Origin: Persicaria tinctoria
Taxonomy: Eukaryota > Streptophyta > Magnoliopsida > Caryophyllales > Polygonaceae
Length of the DNA stretch: 64,000 nucleotides
NCBI GenBank assembly: GCA_037127255.1
Contig: JBANSL010000020.1
Location: 51,559,098 to 51,623,097, forward strand
Direction: 5' to 3'
Part shown: in pieces, positions 1 to 11,128 of the stretch
Numbering within the stretch: position 1 is the first letter of the stretch
How the letters are laid out: each line of letters starts with the position of its first letter
Made by a program: the position numbers and the translations under genes
The notes under the pieces: generated by a model
Told to the model about the DNA's origin: nothing
Database searches by the model: none
Seen by the model: only the letters and a program-made list of their open reading frames with translations

Positions 1-75
1 CCCGAGACCCGTTTTACCCAAAATCCGAAGTGACCGGACCCGAACCCGACCTGAATGACCCGTTTAACAGGTCTA
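1..75. mobile_element. Terminal fragment of a hAT-like element running in from the left edge
   Basis: The first 75 bases are rich in repeated GACCCG-type words and end in a string that, read on the minus strand, starts TAGACCTGTTAAACGGGTC. This is the style of terminus seen in many plant non-autonomous hAT elements. The other end lies outside the window, so neither the target duplication nor the class can be verified. Confidence 0.35.
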
Positions 76-882
76 GTGAAAGTAAAGGAGAAGGAAAAAA
101 GTACAAATATCTGGAATCGTATCTGCCACGTGTACATTATGTGCCAACGTGGACAGCCAGATGGCAACGTGTAAGAGATCTAGCCAGATACTGTATATAA
201 CTGACTACCAATGAAGTTTGATTTATTTATTTGATGAGTAATTATCCATCTATTTAATAATTTAGAAATAATTATTTTAAAACTTGCACTATAAATAGTT
301 TTATTTCAGTATTTCCAATTTTTCAGTAAAAAATCGTGTTTAGAAAAAAATTATTTAGTCTACAAAATCAATGGGATCCTAAAGAATCTTACAAATAAAC
401 TATTACTCCGTATTACTTTTAGTTGAATGTAGGAGAAAGAGGGGAGAACTAATATGATCAATGACCTTTAAAAGCGGAATCTTAAAACATATTTATAGAT
501 TCTATATATTTAGTAAATCTTATTTTTTGAATATTAAAAGGTGTTAAGGATCTCAAACTTTTTCATCAAAAGGATCTCAAACTGGGATCTTGAATATTTA
601 AGAATCAACAAGGTGGAATTTGAGTCAATTGATAGAAAATCGGTAATGGATCCTTGTGATATTAGAATATTAAATAATAATTTTCTATTCCAACAAAAAA
701 TAATAATGTTCTTGATGATGTTGTACAATTTTTTTTCTATATATGAGTGTATGACTCTAATGATGCATACAACTCTATAAAATAATTAAAACAGTCTTTT
801 TAAAGAGTAAAGGGGAAATGTTTAACCACATAGGTTATATATTAGAAAAATGGTAATTATAAATTATTCTAATACGTATAAG
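76..882. other. AT-rich intergenic sequence
   Basis: No coding region is supported here. The short open frames around 534-780 are low-complexity AT sequence without recognisable protein content. A CACGTG G-box core near 127 is the only motif noted, and no gene lies beside it. Confidence 0.5.
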
Positions 883-1324
883 CACTGTCCTAAAAAACGC
901 TCTTGGCGTCCGTTTAATTAGACATGGTCAAGACACCGCCAAGGTGTTTGGTGTTTGGTGCCTTGGCTTGTTTAGAATTTGAGATTGACTTTTGTTGTTT
1001 TATTTCATTAATGTAGAAATTATGAATTGTGAGGTTTATGTAAACATATTTATGTGATTTTATATTTGAATCTAACAACGGTTAAAATAATCATGATGTT
1101 TATTTGATTTGTATGATATTTTTTATATTTAAAGATTTTAATGAATTTGAAAATACATATTTTCTTACATTTTACGAGTTTTGGAAATGGTCCATAGTTA
1201 AATATAACAAAATAACTAAAATCTATTTTATGCGCCAAGAATTCGCCAATAAGGTCGTCGAACCGTCTTGATGCTTGACAGCACCCCACCATCAAGTGTT
1301 CGCCAAACGCCTTTTAGAACATTA
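883..1324. mobile_element. hAT-type MITE, copy 1 of a family found twice in the window
   Basis: The element begins CACTGTCCTAAAAAACGC and its other end, read on the minus strand, is AATGTTCTAAAAGGCG, so the two ends form an imperfect terminal inverted repeat. It is flanked by the same 8 bases, CGTATAAG, at 875-882 and 1325-1332, the duplication length typical of hAT transposition. The interior is AT-rich and has no transposase. The element at 30024-30579 has the same termini, which confirms a family. One terminal base appears mutated in this copy. Confidence 0.8.
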
Positions 1325-1394
1325 CGTATAAGTCAAGCTATAAAATATGTAAATTTTTTTTTTTTTTTTTACAGTATGCAAATATTCGGAGCTA

Positions 1395-4300
1395 TTACAA
1401 AGAATGTAAACGCGCTCCGGGATCATCCTGACGGATGATGGTACAAAGTTCCCTATTAAAAGGGATAGTAGATCTATCACTAATGATACCCCTAGTGGCT
1501 ATATAATCTGCAACTTTGTTCGCTTCTCTGTAGATGTGATTGAATTCAACCTTTTCAAAATCTGCTTCCATGATCATGATTTCTTCTCTCTGGCGCATAA
1601 TCTCCCATCTGCTGTCTCTTCCTTTTGATAGAATTCTCATCAGCTCTTGGTTGTCTCCTTCTACAACGATCTTGTTCAAGCCTAATCTTCGAGCTACCTT
1701 CATCCCTATTAGAACTGCTGCTGTACCTTGATCTACTTCCTGGTAAAAGATCTCAGTTACATGGCCCCTGGAATCACGAATGATTTCTCCCACCTGGCTA
1801 ATGCCGGCGGGTTTGACAAAACCATCTACGTTAATTTTGTAGATGGTTCCTACTGGTCTAGTCCATTTAGAGCTAGACCTTTTTTTCCTCTTATTGATAT
1901 CTCTATTAATACTCTTGGGATTTGTTTCTCTCCAATCTTGGATATTTCTATTAATTCGCTTAATCATGTTACCAAAGGTGTCAGGGCTTGTATGTTTAAA
2001 GATTAACTTGTTTCTAGTTTCCCAGATCATTTCCCAAATAACCACTAGATCTTCAAAAAACTGATTTGCCTACATGATTTGACTAATGTTGTCGCACAGG
2101 GAACCTTGCAAGGAGAGGTTGTGAAAGAACTTACCTGTTGTTTGTTGAAACTGGGCTATTAGTTCCTTTGCAAAGGAGCACTCCGTAAAGAGGTGAGTGG
2201 AATCCTCATTTCCAAGGTTACAAAGGGAACATGTGTTTGGTACTCTATTGATGTACCTATTAAGCCTACTGGTCGTGGGTAGAGCATCAATTTTAATTTT
2301 CCATACTAGGTTTTTAAGGCGAGGAGGGAGGTTTAGGTTTCAGATCCAGTTATGGTTTTCTATGATGTGATTATGGGTGTTGGTAATTTTCTTAGCAGAT
2401 TTGGTGGTGAATTTTCCTGTGGGATTAGGCGCCCAGATTAGTTTATCTAGGGCTTGCCATGATGGGATGTTGAGGGATAAAATACAATTAGCTACAGTTT
2501 GAGGGAAAAGACTCTGGATGAGAGGCCTATTCCAAAGCTTTTGAGGGGTAAAGAGGTGGTTGGCTTTCATGTTCGGGTCATTGTTACCCATAAAGGTTTG
2601 GAGATTTGTATTGGGTACCCAAGGGTCATTCCAAATATTTATGAGGTTACCATCGCCTATAACCCAAAGGAGACCTTTCTCAAATTTTTCTCTGAGGGAT
2701 AAAAGTCTGCCAAATTGCCAAGAGGTGGCTTGATTTGGTTTGTCCCTGATATTGCTATTAGGAAAATATTTTTCTTTGATGACTCTAACCCATATATTAT
2801 CTTCATTAGTATAAAGTTTCCAAAGTAATTTAAACTGGAGGTTGATATTTAGGTATTCGGCTTTTCTAATACCCAATCCTCCTAGGGCTTTACTCTTACA
2901 AATGTTATCCCAGCTTATTAGAAGCGTATATCTCTCCGATTGAAGTTTATTCCAGAAGAAATTTTTGTTTATTTGGTCTATTTGATTAAGAATTCCTTTA
3001 GGGAGCAAAAATTTTTGCATCAAGCAGTTAGTTTTGGAACTCAGATTGGCTTGAACTAAAATAGCTCTGCCTGCTTGAGACAGATTTGAGGCTTTCCATT
3101 TGGACAGTTGCTTTTTCAGATTTTGGATGGCTTCCTCAAAAACCGAGTTTTTAATTCGGTCGTTGATCATTGGAATACCTAGATATTTTTCAAGAGTACT
3201 CGAGATTGGAATTCCCATACTCTGAGCAAGGTCTCTCGCTAGGTTTTGGTTTACATTCTTAGAGCATTGGAGAGAACTTTTACAATAATTAATAGTGAGA
3301 CCCGAGAGGTTGGAGAAGTTGTTTATCATGTTCTGAATGGTATTTAGACTAGTATGTGCAGCTTTCGCAAAAATAATTGTGTCATCTGCAAAAGTAAGGA
3401 AAGGTATAGGGTTACCGTTTTTGGTGAGTTTGATTCCGATTAACGCATCCTCTTGCAAAGCTTCCTTGTGCATTTCTCTCACTAGACCTTCCATTACTAA
3501 CACAAATATGTATGGTGCAAGTGGATCTCCTTGGCGAATTCCCCTGTTAGGTTTAAACTGTTTACCTGGACAATTGTTAACCATAATTGAGAAGGAGGAT
3601 GTTGTAAGACATGTCATAACCCAGTTGATCCATACAGGATGGAAATCAAACTTATGAAGGACCGCCTTGATGTAGCTCCAGTTGATTTTATCGTAGGCTT
3701 TTTCCATGTCGAGTTTTAATGCCATCCAACCAGTTCTCCCTTTTCTCTTATGAAAGCTATGGAATATTTCATGAGCTATTAAGGTATTATCCTGAATGGA
3801 TCTACCTTCTACAAAAGCTCCTTGAAAAGGGTTGATGAGCTTGGGAAGAATAGGTTTCAGCCTGTTTGCCAGAATTTTTGTGATTACTTTGTAAATGGTG
3901 TTACATAAACTGATCGGCCTGTAGTGGTTGATTGTGGTAGGGTTCTCAGTTTTGGGGATTAGAGTAATAAAGGTTTTGTTTATCTCCGACAATAATTGTC
4001 CTGAGTGGAAGAATGCTTTGACTGCTTTACAACAAGAAGGTCCTACTATATGCCAGTATTTTTTATAAAATTCTGGGGGGAAACCATCCGGACCGGGGGA
4101 TTTATCTTCTGCCATTTCAAATATAGTAGTTTTAATTTCAGCTATAGTCGGTTGAGCGATTAGGTTTCGGTTTTCCTCTGACGTAATTTGAGGTTGAATG
4201 TTCCTAGCATCCCCTGGGTTAACTTGATATTGATGAGAACCTATAAATCTTTCCGATAGCTCATTTGTGATTTGATCAGAGATGGTGTCGTTGTCATAAA

Positions 4301-4727
4301 GAATATTGCCCTGTTTTGTTGTAAAGGATTTAATTGGTCTTTTTGAGTTTTTAATTCTAGCTGATATTTGAAAATATTTCGTGTTCATGTCTGAAAATTG
4401 GAGATGGTTTGTTTTGGCCCTTTGTTTCCAAAACTTATGGTTGCATTCTAAGAGTCTGTATCTCTTGAGTTCTAATCTCGCTAGCTTTGCTTCATCTTGT
4501 TTACTGATGTTACCCCAGGGTAAACGATTTTGCAAATTCATAATTTGGCTTTCGACTTGAGTAAGTTGCCTAGCGGTATTACTGGTTTGAGATTTACACC
4601 AGTTTTTGGTATTTCGTTTGATTAGTTTCTGTTTCTGTATTAGTTTAAAGCCTTGGGATCCATTAAAATTATTACTCCAAACTTGTCGAACCATAGATTC
4701 ATATATAGGATTTGTCGTCCTGGCCAT
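1395..4727 (-). pseudogene. LINE-1 ORF2: reverse transcriptase, zinc knuckle and RNase H, two in-frame stops
   Basis: The frame is continuous from 4727 to 1395 apart from a stop at 2340-2342 and another near 2069. The first 795 residues hold the RT domain, with the motifs SPGPDGFPPEF, GAFVEGRSIQDN, RGIRQGDPLAPYIFVLVME and the catalytic FADD (ADDTIIF). Between the two stops the same frame reads a Cys-X2-Cys ... His ... Cys cluster, the zf-RVT zinc finger. After the second stop, 2045-1395 encodes an RNase H-like domain (motifs NVDG and EGDNQEL, and NHIYREANKVAD near the end). The product would reverse-transcribe LINE RNA at a nicked target. A start near 4727 is arbitrary, because the real ORF2 begins at the endonuclease (5518). 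Confidence 0.9.
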
Positions 4728-4730
4728 TTC

Positions 4731-4834
4731 AAATCTAAATGGAGTGCCTTTAGTAGAATTTTGAGATCCTATTTCTAGAGAGAAATCTAAATGGAGTGCC
4801 TTTAGTAGAATTTTGAGATCCTATTTCTAGAGAG
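4731..4834. repeat. 52-bp perfect tandem duplication inside LINE-1 ORF2
   Basis: Bases 4731-4782 are repeated exactly at 4783-4834. Since 52 is not a multiple of three, the duplication shifts the frame between the endonuclease and the reverse transcriptase. Counting one copy only brings the two halves into the same frame, so this is a post-insertion lesion rather than an original feature. Confidence 0.9.
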
Positions 4835-5518
4835 ATTAGGCAGTGGTCAGAATTAGAGAAGGAATGATGTTTCGTATGAATCTTTGGAAACCAATTGAAG
4901 ATTTGTTGATTTGCCAGAATTCTATCCAAGCGTTCATATGTATTGTTAAAATTTGATTTGTTTTTTCTCCAAGTAAAGGGAGAACCGGTGTAGGGAACAG
5001 TTTGGAGATCAAGTTCATACTTGATAAATTGTAATCGTCTAAATCTAGATATGGATGGAGAAGCTCCTCCTATTTTTTCGGTGTCGTTTTCTATATCGTT
5101 CAGATCACCAATGATGAGAACTGGAAGAGAGTGTTTGAGTTATTGAAAAAATTTCTTCCCAAAAGGGAGTTTTTTCTGGTTCAACGGATGGAGCATAGAT
5201 AAACAATAAAGCCATATCATGCTTGTCCACCGTTGTTTTGATCATGAGAAATCTGTCAGAATGTTCCAGGACTACACTTAAGTCTTCAAATTTAGTTTTA
5301 TAGAGGAAATAGATGCCACCTTTGTGACCCTTAGCACTGATGTTGAAAGCTTTGTGAAACCCCGAGGCTTTGATCATCTGATCCGACGGAGGTTCGGAAG
5401 CTTTAGTTTCAGTAAGCATAAGGGCATCAAGGTGATTTTTAGCTCTAAGATGGTTTATTTCTTGCCAAAAGAGAGGCCTTCTAGAACCCCTAACATTCCA
5501 ATATGCGACTTTAATCAT
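4835..5518 (-). pseudogene. LINE-1 ORF2 N-terminus: apurinic-type endonuclease, frameshifted
   Basis: The ATG at 5518 opens a frame starting MIKVAYWNVRG, the usual opening of plant L1 endonucleases of the exonuclease-endonuclease-phosphatase fold. LTETKA follows, containing the metal-binding Glu, and then FIYAP. The frame is lost near 5110-5140. Homology resumes in another frame with GDLND, a TGSPFTW-like segment, RLDRI and finally the catalytic SDHCL near 4843. The enzyme would nick target DNA to prime reverse transcription. Together with the 52-bp duplication this gives two frame breaks before the RT. Confidence 0.85.
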
Positions 5519-7253
5519 AAGAATTCCATTTAAGAAGAGCTTTTAGCATATTACCAAGTAAGGTGGTGCAAGATTCAACAATATATCCTTCAAGACCTAC
5601 ACATGGAGAGCTGCTGTTTTGGGTTAACCGTTCAGGAAGTTTGAGACAGATCCAAGCTTCCCTCACGTAAGCCCTGCTGGTATGCAGATGCCGATTCCAG
5701 CTTTTTTGATCAGTTTGAGTCCACCAGTGGGTTTGAGATCTGCATTGAAATTTAAGTGTATGTTTTGCACTTGTTGCAAGGAGGTTTGTTGAAGCTTTTG
5801 TTTGTAAAGGTTTGGTAATAAGGTTTGTGCAGCATGCCACCACCAAGTCCCTAATGAGACCGGTGTGGCAATGCTTAAAGTTTGTGGGGAGATGCAGGGA
5901 GAAGATCATACCTGATTTTTCCCAATTTCCCATCATAGGAGTCTCGTTTGTAACTACTTCCTTGCAAATATTTCTATGTATCTTTCCCATTGCTGTGATG
6001 GCAATGATAGAGCAATCCCTGCTGCTAAGACAGTTAAGAAGAATATGGACAAACAGGTATATAAAACAATTCAAATCTAAAAGGATCATGCCGAAGTTAC
6101 TCCCGGTGGGGCTTGAAAAGGGCAAGGAGCAACCAAGCAACAATCGAAATTTGTCCAGCAAGTTACAAGCAAATACCCCAGTTTTAACAGTAGGAAATTC
6201 AAAACCAGAATCAAACATAAGGAGACTTTGGAATCTCACAAGAGAATAGGAAGAAAGCATTAAGTTTAAGTAGAGAAAAAAAGGGAATTCATCTACATCA
6301 TTTCTAATCTTGAGATCATAATAACGATGGATGACTTGGGGATCAATCATGCAAATCTCTATATTTAAATGGACACAACTAATTCTAGATTCAACGAGGT
6401 GATTAATAGAATACCAAATCCCAGCATAAGAGTATTTGCATGCATTAAGGATCAAATTCAAAGTAAAGCAAAACTGACATTAGTAATAAAGGGTATTCAT
6501 GACAGCTAAAAAATATAGATTGCTGGTACTTATCTTAGGGTGAGTTAAATCTTCTACCATATCACCAAAATGGCGCATGCCAAGACCGCATCCTACATAG
6601 CTCCAACAACAAGTCGAGGATCGATCGTAAAGGCCATCCCGGTAACCTTGTACTCCGATAGTTGTATATAGAAGTCTGGGAACATCTTCTTTAAGATCCA
6701 AGTTCATCAGCTCTTTTCTCGATTTCTTGTTGGGTTTGTTCTTCCCTAGCGTCCTCCTTTCATAATCAAGCCGGGGCTCCGAAGCCGAGGAGGGGATTGA
6801 GAGTGGGTAGGAATTTAGGCCATCCACCGCCCAAATCCAGCCACTCCTGGGACATGCACGATCATAATTAGCCCTGTAATTACAATTAAACTTTTCTGGG
6901 AGCAAGCGCTCAAGCTTTACAGTTAAATTGTTGTGGATGAGTTTTGTGTTTTCAAAGTTTTGGGATGAGTAAAGGAGGAGAAAACTTTTTTCCCTTTCTC
7001 TGTTATTTTTTTGAATAAAAACTCCTTGCTGGAAGTTAAGAGGGGTCTTGGGGGGATGCACCTTTCCAGCCTCAGAAGAATCAAAGGCCGGAGAGACGCA
7101 GTTTTTGATCTTGGTAATGGAAGCCTTTGAGATAAGGTTGATAATGGGGTTTTTTGTGTGATTTTGATTGTAAGGTTGGGTTGTGTAGATATTTTGGAGA
7201 AGGTTTATATTTACAACCAAAGGTATGGTATGATCAAAACTAGCTAAGAGCAA
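5511..7253 (-). other. Presumed 5' part of LINE-1 (ORF1 region), not recognisable
   Basis: Two long minus-strand open frames lie just upstream of the endonuclease: 5511-6461 (316 codons) and 6480-7253 (257 codons). Neither shows a DUF4283 signature or zinc knuckle that I can recognise, so assignment to ORF1 rests only on position. The 5511-6461 frame ends with a TAA that overlaps the ORF2 ATG (ATGATTAA), an arrangement compatible with coupled translation or chance. The 5' boundary of the LINE is unresolved. Confidence 0.35.
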
Positions 7254-7829
7254 CCAAAGGTTGTCCCGGCTAGAACGATCAACATCTTCATTAGTAAATA
7301 TACTGTAATGTTTATATGTAGATTAAGCTAAGTAAATACATTTTATTTCACTTTATGTTTCCATTCCAATTATAATAGATTATTATTAATATGTGCTCCG
7401 TGGTATTTTATAGTATTACTATTATTATTTTTATATCATATAGTATTACTATTACCATTGAGGCCAAATAAAAGTATTACTATTACTATCTAGTATCTAT
7501 TATAAATTACAATATGTCAGTATACTATGTTGGAGCTTAACATTATTTGTTACGTACTCCATATTTAGTAGAACTTATAAGACCCAATCTAGAGAACTCT
7601 TTAATAATCCCATTTAATTGCAATCTTATTATTCTTAAGCCGAAATTACTTAAGCTTGAATGAATTGATTTGACTTTTCAGAAAAGGGGAAATGGTTTGC
7701 CTTAAAATGTGAATAAAGTCCAACCATGTTAATTAACTTAATTTAGCTCATATTTAACAAACTTACTTAATGATAAATAAATGGAATTGATGAGGGGATT
7801 GTTTAAAACCGATTCGATAGGTTTGCTAA
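7254..7829. other. AT-rich intergenic sequence
   Basis: No gene, repeat boundary or RNA gene was recognised between the LINE-1 upstream region and the Harbinger element. Several short ATTACTATT repeats occur around 7425-7490. Confidence 0.5.
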
Positions 7830-7839
7830 GAGCACCCAC

Positions 7840-7975
7840 ATCCCTGCAATCCAACAGGGTTCCTTATTTTCAATTTTTATCACTCTCTCTCCCCTTTATC
7901 CTTTTAACAACCCATTATACTTTTTTACTCACATCCCTACAACTCATAAGGGTTCCTTAATTTTTTCAATTCTTT
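7840..7975. repeat. Subterminal repeats at the left end of the Harbinger element
   Basis: Two similar units lie near 7840-7880 and 7928-7975. Each has CATCCCT, then CAA, then a GGGTTCCTTA string followed by T-rich sequence. Such subterminal repeats commonly act as transposase-binding sites in this superfamily, but binding is inferred here. Confidence 0.5.
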
Positions 7976-8316
7976 TACCAAGATTAAAAATAAAAGAATT
8001 ATATGATTTAATAATAATTATATATGAATTTAAATTATCTAATATATATTTATGTATACACTAAATAAAATAATTATATATTTGTAATTTTTAGCATAAT
8101 TTGAATAAATAATAATAATATGATTTTGAATCCGCAATTTTAGCACAAATGAAAAACTCGAAACATCATTGAAATTAGAAAAGATCGACATACATAGCAT
8201 TTGCAATTGAAAAAGTGACATGCGAAATGAAATCAGACATGAACTCGGAATACGAAATGAAACCATACATGAAATCGAAATACGAAATAAAACCATACAT
8301 GAACTTTTAATAAGTT

Positions 8317-9636
8317 CTAAACGTACACATGCCCAAACTTTTGCCAGATGTGTTCAACCAAGTCTTCTTTGAGTTGATAGTGTGTGCCTCTGTTTCGAAG
8401 TTGCATTCGGTTGTCCAAGTACTTCTCCATGGGGGCTGGTCGCCTAGTAGAGTATGATGAGTCGTTATCCTCTGCATGATCAAACTGAGAGAAATCATAA
8501 TTGAAACTATACATTTCTCGTTCATCTTCCACTATCATGTTGTGTAATATTATACATGCTCTCATTATCTTTCCAACAAAATCAATATCCCAAGCAAGAG
8601 CTGGGTTCTTGATTATGGCAAATCGAGCTTGTAATACGCCAAAAGCCCGCTCTACATCTTTGCGTGTTGCCTCTTGTAGTCGAGCAAATAATTTAGCCTT
8701 GTCCCCTTGCGGCAATGTGATTGATGGTATGAAAGTTTCCCAAGGTGGGTAAATCCCATCAACAAGATAGTAACTCATGTTATACTCATGACCATTCACA
8801 ACAAAATTGACTTGTGGCGATAAACCTTACAAGACATCATCAAAAACTGGAGAACGGTCAAGAACATTGATGTCATTACACATACCTGGTGTTCCAAAAA
8901 ATGCATGCCAAATCCATAAATCGTATGATGCAACCGCCTCAAGCACAATAGTTGGTTTTCCTTCTTTCCCTGAGAATTGACCTACCCATGCAGTTGGGCA
9001 ATTTTTCCATTCCCAATGCATACAATCGATGTTACCAATCATTCCAGGAAATCCCCGCATCTCACCTACATGGAGTAATCGTTGCATGTCTGTTGCGGTT
9101 GGTCTTCGAAGGTATGTCTCGCCAAACGCAGAAATAATACCCTCAACGAACTTGGTTAAGCATTTCCTGCTAGTGGATTCACCAAGGCGTAGGTATTCAT
9201 CAACAGCATCCGCAGCCACCCCGTATGCTAACATACGTATAGCGGCTGTGCATTTTTGTAATGCAGAAAGGCCCATCCTTCCAGTAGCATCTCGCTTTTG
9301 TTGGAAATACTCTACATCATTTGACAATTGGTTAACAATGCGTAAGAATAAAGGTCTTCGCATTCTGAACCGTCTTCTTAACATCGCATCGGGATACACC
9401 GGTGTTGGATCCTCTGAGAAGTAGTCATCGAATAGGCGTTGATGACCCTTTTCACGATGTCTTTCAATGTAAGCACGTCGACGTGGTCTAGAACTTTGCC
9501 CTTCGCCTCCATTCGAATTTTCTTGAGCAAGACACATCCACTTCAAAAAAGTTTGGTCAATTTGTTCATCCAACTCATCAAAGGATGACCCAGAAGAAGG
9601 CATGAGGAAATTGAATGAGGGTTTAAGAGGCTCCAT
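8317..9636 (-). pseudogene. PIF/Harbinger DDE transposase with a single in-frame stop
   Basis: The frame from ATG 9636 to the stop at 8317 is open except for one TAA at 8827-8829. The N-terminal half has a helix-turn-helix-like segment (YPDAMLRRRFRMRRPLFLRI). The DDE nuclease then follows: first Asp in GNIDCMHW, then GTPGMCNDINVL before the stop. After it come YYLVDGIYPPW, containing the second Asp, and RKDVERAFGVLQARF, containing the catalytic Glu. A conserved ILHNMIVEDER tail follows. The enzyme would excise and insert the element, normally with a Myb-like partner. The break could be one C-to-T change, so inactivation looks recent. Confidence 0.9.
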
Positions 9637-9924
9637 AGGGATAGAAGAGTGTTTGAGGGTGAATTTGATGGAGATTGATTGTGTAAAACACTACCACTAT
9701 ATATATGAACAAAACACTAACTATTTGTAAGGAGCCAATTTGTCGTTTACTCTTCGGATCTTCAGGGGTGGGTTGTATTTCATCTAGGCTTGTTGCCTCT
9801 TCTTGTATGTTCCCTTGATGCATTTGAGAGTGCTACTAGCTCCCGGAGTATTAGGAAAAGGAGTTGTAAACATTTGAGAATGAGAAGAATTAGTAAACTC
9901 TGATGGATTCATATAACCTTGATT

Positions 9925-10107
9925 TTATGAAAAATACGGAGCACTTGGGTTACTTTCAAGGCCTTGAAAATATGATCCTGTTGGGGCATTTGGACTGAGG
10001 TGATGGAGTTGGTAATTTTGAAAGGGTTGTGAGTTTTCAGACAAATCAAGAATATTGAAAGGAAAATTAATAGAATGATGATAATCTTTTGGATGGTTTG
10101 GATCCAT
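9925..10107 (-). pseudogene. N-terminal remnant of the Harbinger partner protein (Myb/SANT-like ORF1)
   Basis: A frame beginning MDPNHP and rich in Asn, Pro, Phe and Gln lies upstream of the transposase in the same orientation. Plant Harbinger ORF1 proteins (annotated as trihelix or NAM-associated) usually begin this way. The frame stops after about 60 residues. Downstream to about 9700 there are only short broken pieces, and no SANT/trihelix domain is visible, so it appears internally deleted. Confidence 0.5.
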
Positions 10108-10519
10108 CTCAATTATCAAACAACAGAGAAATAAAGAAACAAGAAAGAGTGGGATATGAGAATGTGATGAGATGTTTAGGTTGGATATCCTTTTATAGGC
10201 AAAATTGTACTAACTTATTTTGGTCTTTAAATTTTTTCCCCTTGTTTCATTAGAATTGTTTATTTTTAAAAATCTACTTTCAAGTTTCAACCCAATTAAT
10301 TTAATTCTTTTTTCATTAATTAACTTTATTCATGTTTTTTTACATATTAAAAAAATATGAGCTTGCAAAATATATATACTTAAAAAAAATTATATGGCTA
10401 AATTACACTAAATAAATAACATATCACAACAAAAAAATTGATCATAAAAAAAAAAATTCAATGCGTATTTGATATTTGCAAAGGAATTCTCCTTGCCATG
10501 TGACCCCCTCCTACAGTTT

Positions 10520-10595
10520 GTGGCACCTGGGCCCCACTTCTTTTGTATTTCCTTCAGTCGGTGGCACATGGGCCCCACTTTTGTTGTATTTCCTT
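10520..10595. repeat. 35-bp direct subterminal repeats at the right end of the Harbinger element
   Basis: GTGGCACCTGGGCCCCACTT at 10520 and GTGGCACATGGGCCCCACTT at 10561 begin two 35-bp units with few mismatches, separated by 6 bases. They lie about 125-200 bp inside the right terminus. Confidence 0.75.
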
Positions 10596-10931
10596 TGTAT
10601 TTTACGGGTTGTTTAGCAAACAACTTGTCCTTTCGTTGTTTGTAATTTTTTTTGCAGGGATCCTTATTTTATTATTAGGTTGTTTAGCTATTGGGTTTAA
10701 CAACCCCAATGTGCCTGCTCTAAGAGAAAATGCTTAATAATTGGAGAGAGAGAAAAAAAAAGTTCTGACATATATATTTTTGATATTTTGTACCATAGAT
10801 AAATTATTTTTTAAATATTTTTATAATTATATTTTATTTTGGTACATTTGTTGGGTAATTTTTTATTTTTGTCTACATATAGATATTAATATTGCATCTC
10901 TTTCTTTCATTTACATTCATACAATTCATAC

Positions 10932-11018
10932 CATAAACTTCATGTATTCCATTTTGGGCTTCAAACTACCATATTATATGATAGTTTTAAGCCCAAAATG
11001 AAATACATGAAGTTTATG
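10932..11018. repeat. Near-perfect 87-bp foldback (43-bp arms)
   Basis: Bases 10932-10974 and 10976-11018 are inverted copies with three mismatches over 43 positions and a single-base centre. The terminal word AATACATGAAGTTTATG recurs once more at about 11116-11132 as a lone direct copy. The structure would form a long hairpin if transcribed. It may be a small MITE, a recombination foldback or an siRNA source. Nothing in the sequence decides between these. Confidence 0.85.
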
Positions 11019-11128
11019 ATCCTCTCCCATCAATATCGTTCCTACCTACATATTTCAAATGTATATTGGTTAAGGAAAATAAATAAATTATTTAAATAAA
11101 ACAATTTATAAAGAATACATGAAGTTTA

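Larger units (their letters stand above)
1354..5518 (-). mobile_element. L1-type LINE (LINE-1), ORF2 region with 3' poly(A)
   Basis: A minus-strand non-LTR retrotransposon. A run of 17 T at 1354-1370 on the plus strand is its poly(A) tail. Reading 5' to 3' on the minus strand there is an endonuclease (from 5518), reverse transcriptase, a CCHC zinc-knuckle (zf-RVT) segment and an RNase H domain ending at 1395. This domain order is typical of plant L1 elements that carry RNase H. ORF2 is broken by a frameshift in the endonuclease, a 52-bp tandem duplication and two in-frame stops, so it is not autonomous. I found no convincing target duplication. Confidence 0.9.
7830..10720 (-). mobile_element. 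PIF/Harbinger transposon with TAA target duplication
   Basis: The left end starts GAGCACCCACAT and the right end, read on the minus strand, starts GAGCAGGCACAT, giving terminal inverted repeats with a few mismatches. Both ends are flanked by TAA (7827-7829 and 10721-10723), the 3-bp TWA duplication typical of PIF/Harbinger. The 2891-bp element carries a DDE transposase (8317-9636) and a remnant of the partner Myb/SANT-type ORF (9925-10107), both on the minus strand. Subterminal repeats are present at both ends. Confidence 0.9.

Noticed and set aside
4836..5018. 60-codon minus-strand frame as part of the LINE-1 endonuclease
   Set aside because: The real endonuclease homology (GSPFTW, RLDRI, SDH) reads in a different frame over the same bases.
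1354..7300. Target duplication around LINE-1
   Set aside because: Sequence left of the poly(T) has no convincing match near 5520, 6470 or 7260-7340.
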